Assembly: GCA_021812745.1 (NCBI GenBank)
Contig: JAKAMS010000139.1
Span: 1-6,759 of the forward strand
DNA from: Bacteroidota bacterium
GTDB taxonomy: Bacteria > Bacteroidota > Ignavibacteria > Ignavibacteriales > Melioribacteraceae
Length of the DNA stretch: 6,759 nt
Direction: 5' to 3'
Both the position numbers and the translations under genes were made by a program. Below the pieces are notes generated by a model. The model was not told the DNA's origin. It did not search any database and saw nothing but the letters and a program-made list of their open reading frames with translations. This document shows positions 5,666-6,759 of this stretch, one piece after another (within the stretch, counting starts at the first letter, position 1; every line of letters begins with the position of its first letter).

Positions 5666-6518
5666 TTCCTTTTAATAGTTGATAAAACATTTGTTGTACG
5701 ACCGGTAATTTATATTCACTTGACCAGCGCAATCCGGTTACTTGAATAATCTGCTCGCCTAATTTTCCTGATAATTGTTTCATGAATTCATCGTCAGTTT
5801 TTTTTCCTTTCGCAAATTTTTCCAAATCAAAAAAGCGTGTGCCTATAGGTGTAACCGCGCCGGATGCAATCCTAATTTCATTTATAATTTTATCATTGGA
5901 ATTCATCAGCAGAGCCAGCGTAATTCTACTAATTGCCACTGCTCTTCTTCTTCCAAGTTTATAAAAATCACCTTTAAATTCATTTGAAGGGAACGGAATA
6001 TTTATCCGGGTTACAATTTCATCTGGGTTAAGTTTGGTTTTATAAGGCGCGCTTAAAAAATCGTTTAATCCAATTTCTCTCTTCGAACTTTGCGATTCAA
6101 TTTCTATTGTGGCGTTATAAACAAGGAGAACCGGGACTGTATCTGCGCATGGCGCATTGTTTACAAAATTGCCGGCGATTGTTGCGCGGTTGCGAATCTG
6201 AACGCTTCCAATTGTGCTTACTGCTTTCCATAGTAAAGGAAATTTTTTCTCAACGGTTTCGTTCTGAAGAATATCGGAGAAAGTTTCCGCTGCACCAATA
6301 GAAATTTTTCCCTTATCAGAATGAATACCTTTAACCTCAGGTATTCTGTTAATATCTATCAGCAGTCTAATATCTTTAAAACGATTCGATTCTTGGTTCA
6401 AGCCTGGGACCACATCTGTGCCGCCAGCAATAATATGAATGTTTTTTTCTTTACTGGAAAGAAGGTTAAGCGCATCATTCAAATTTTTTGGAGTGATAAT
6501 TTCTAGTGAAGGCATCAT
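5655..6518 (-). CDS. FAD-binding subunit of a xanthine-dehydrogenase-family molybdenum hydroxylase
   Basis: This 287-residue FAD subunit is equivalent to CoxM/CutM or E. coli XdhB, and is of typical length. The first flavin motif is AGGTD at 31-35, near the start of the PCMH-type FAD domain. The second is TIAGN at 113-117, inside a segment running from TIGS (102-105) to CAD (124-126) that binds the pyrophosphate. The smaller C-terminal domain begins with KLGRRRAVAISR (187-198). It takes electrons from the [2Fe-2S] subunit and passes them to NAD+ or another acceptor. The start is an ATG pair; the first (6518) has AGGGAG six bases upstream and overlaps the stop of the molybdopterin gene as ATGA, so it is preferred over ATG 6515. 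E. coli places an FAD subunit of this family (YgfM) beside ygfK, so the pairing here fits. Acceptor and substrate are not determinable from sequence alone. Confidence 0.93.
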   Translation of the reverse strand: MMPSLEIITPKNLNDALNLLSSKEKNIHIIAGGTDVVPGLNQESNRFKDIRLLIDINRIPEVKGIHSDKGKISIGAAETFSDILQNETVEKKFPLLWKAVSTIGSVQIRNRATIAGNFVNNAPCADTVPVLLVYNATIEIESQSSKREIGLNDFLSAPYKTKLNPDEIVTRINIPFPSNEFKGDFYKLGRRRAVAISRITLALLMNSNDKIINEIRIASGAVTPIGTRFFDLEKFAKGKKTDDEFMKQLSGKLGEQIIQVTGLRWSSEYKLPVVQQMFYQLLKGIER

Positions 6519-6759
6519 AACAGACTCCCTCTTTTTGTGTCAACGGTGCGAAGTTTTTTACTAAGCAAAACTTCTTCTAGATTGAGAGGCAGATTAAAAA
6601 ATCTTTTTCCTAGTGCATTGCAAACCGCATTAGAAATTGCCGCGGCTGTTAATTCTAATGTTGGCTCTCCTAATGATTTTGCGCCCCATGGTCCGTAAGA
6701 ATCTTTGCCTTCAATAAATATCGGTTTAATTTCATCAATGTCTTTACTGGTTGGTATTG
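6515..6759 (-). CDS. Molybdopterin-binding subunit of a xanthine-dehydrogenase-family hydroxylase, C-terminal 80 residues (cut by right edge)
   Basis: An open frame enters from the right edge and ends in TGA at 6517-6515, giving 80 residues. It contains the hallmark C-terminal segment of the large molybdenum-binding subunit: a YGPWGAKSLGEP stretch followed by TAAAISNAVCNALG and a leucine-rich LPLNLEEVL tail. The Glu in GEP (31st residue of the fragment) corresponds to the catalytic base of xanthine dehydrogenase (Glu1261 of the bovine enzyme, recalled from the family), so the active site is probably intact. Its stop overlaps the FAD gene start by ATGA, making it the preceding gene of the leftward operon. 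Most of the gene, including the substrate-orienting residues, lies outside the window, so purine specificity and a selenium-dependent subtype are not testable here. The frame is too short and edge-cut to stand out as an ORF, but the motif match is clear. Confidence 0.9.
   Translation of the reverse strand, partial: IPTSKDIDEIKPIFIEGKDSYGPWGAKSLGEPTLELTAAAISNAVCNALGKRFFNLPLNLEEVLLSKKLRTVDTKRGSLL
6525..6530 (-). promoter_or_regulatory. Shine-Dalgarno site of the FAD subunit gene
   Basis: AGGGAG on the minus strand, six bases before ATG 6518 and nine before ATG 6515. It lies inside the last codons of the molybdopterin gene, consistent with translational coupling through the ATGA overlap. Confidence 0.65.

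Noticed and set aside
6515..6518. Frameshift or fusion between the molybdopterin and FAD genes
   Set aside because: The frame change is a normal ATGA stop/start overlap with a good Shine-Dalgarno for the FAD gene; both proteins end and begin at expected family boundaries.
1..6759. Selenocysteine (in-frame TGA read-through) in the selenium-linked genes
   Set aside because: All frames are uninterrupted and end at plausible family C-termini. Selenium in these hydroxylases is known as a labile cofactor rather than selenocysteine, so no recoding is needed.

Overview
This AT-rich window is dense with genes and carries parts of one accessory metabolic locus. The genes are, in window order: the first 168 codons of a YgeW-type knotted carbamoyltransferase (minus strand, cut by the left edge); a YgeY-type M20 metallohydrolase (minus); a full-length YgfK flavo-iron-sulfur protein of 1042 residues (plus); and three consecutive genes of a molybdenum hydroxylase of the xanthine dehydrogenase family (minus). 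Those three are the [2Fe-2S] subunit, the FAD subunit and the last 80 codons of the molybdopterin subunit, cut by the right edge. ygeW, ygeY, ygfK and xdh-like genes are known to travel together as markers of selenium-dependent molybdenum hydroxylase loci. More recently such clusters have been linked to anaerobic urate and purine breakdown in gut bacteria.

Layout: ygeY and ygeW form a leftward pair separated by 83 bp that hold a nested inverted repeat. A 207-bp divergent region (1801-2007) separates ygeY from ygfK and should hold promoters for both directions. ygfK ends 13 bp from the end of the [2Fe-2S] gene, so ygfK converges on the hydroxylase operon. In that leftward operon the order is Mo, FAD, [2Fe-2S]; Mo and FAD overlap by ATGA, and FAD and [2Fe-2S] are 34 bp apart with an 8-bp inverted repeat at the junction.

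Likely joint role (inference): the molybdenum hydroxylase oxidises or hydroxylates a purine-like heterocycle. YgfK, whose modules are those of dihydropyrimidine dehydrogenase in a different order, moves electrons between NAD(P)H, iron-sulfur centres and a flavin barrel. YgeY hydrolyses an amide or ureido intermediate, and YgeW transfers or phosphorolyses a carbamoyl group. The exact substrates cannot be read from the sequence.

The host is most likely an anaerobic or facultative bacterium. AT-richness, the protein style and a TAnnTTTG-like promoter element are compatible with the Bacteroidota/Chlorobiota/Ignavibacteriota group, but this is a weak inference. No tRNA, rRNA, CRISPR array, insertion sequence or clear intrinsic terminator was seen.
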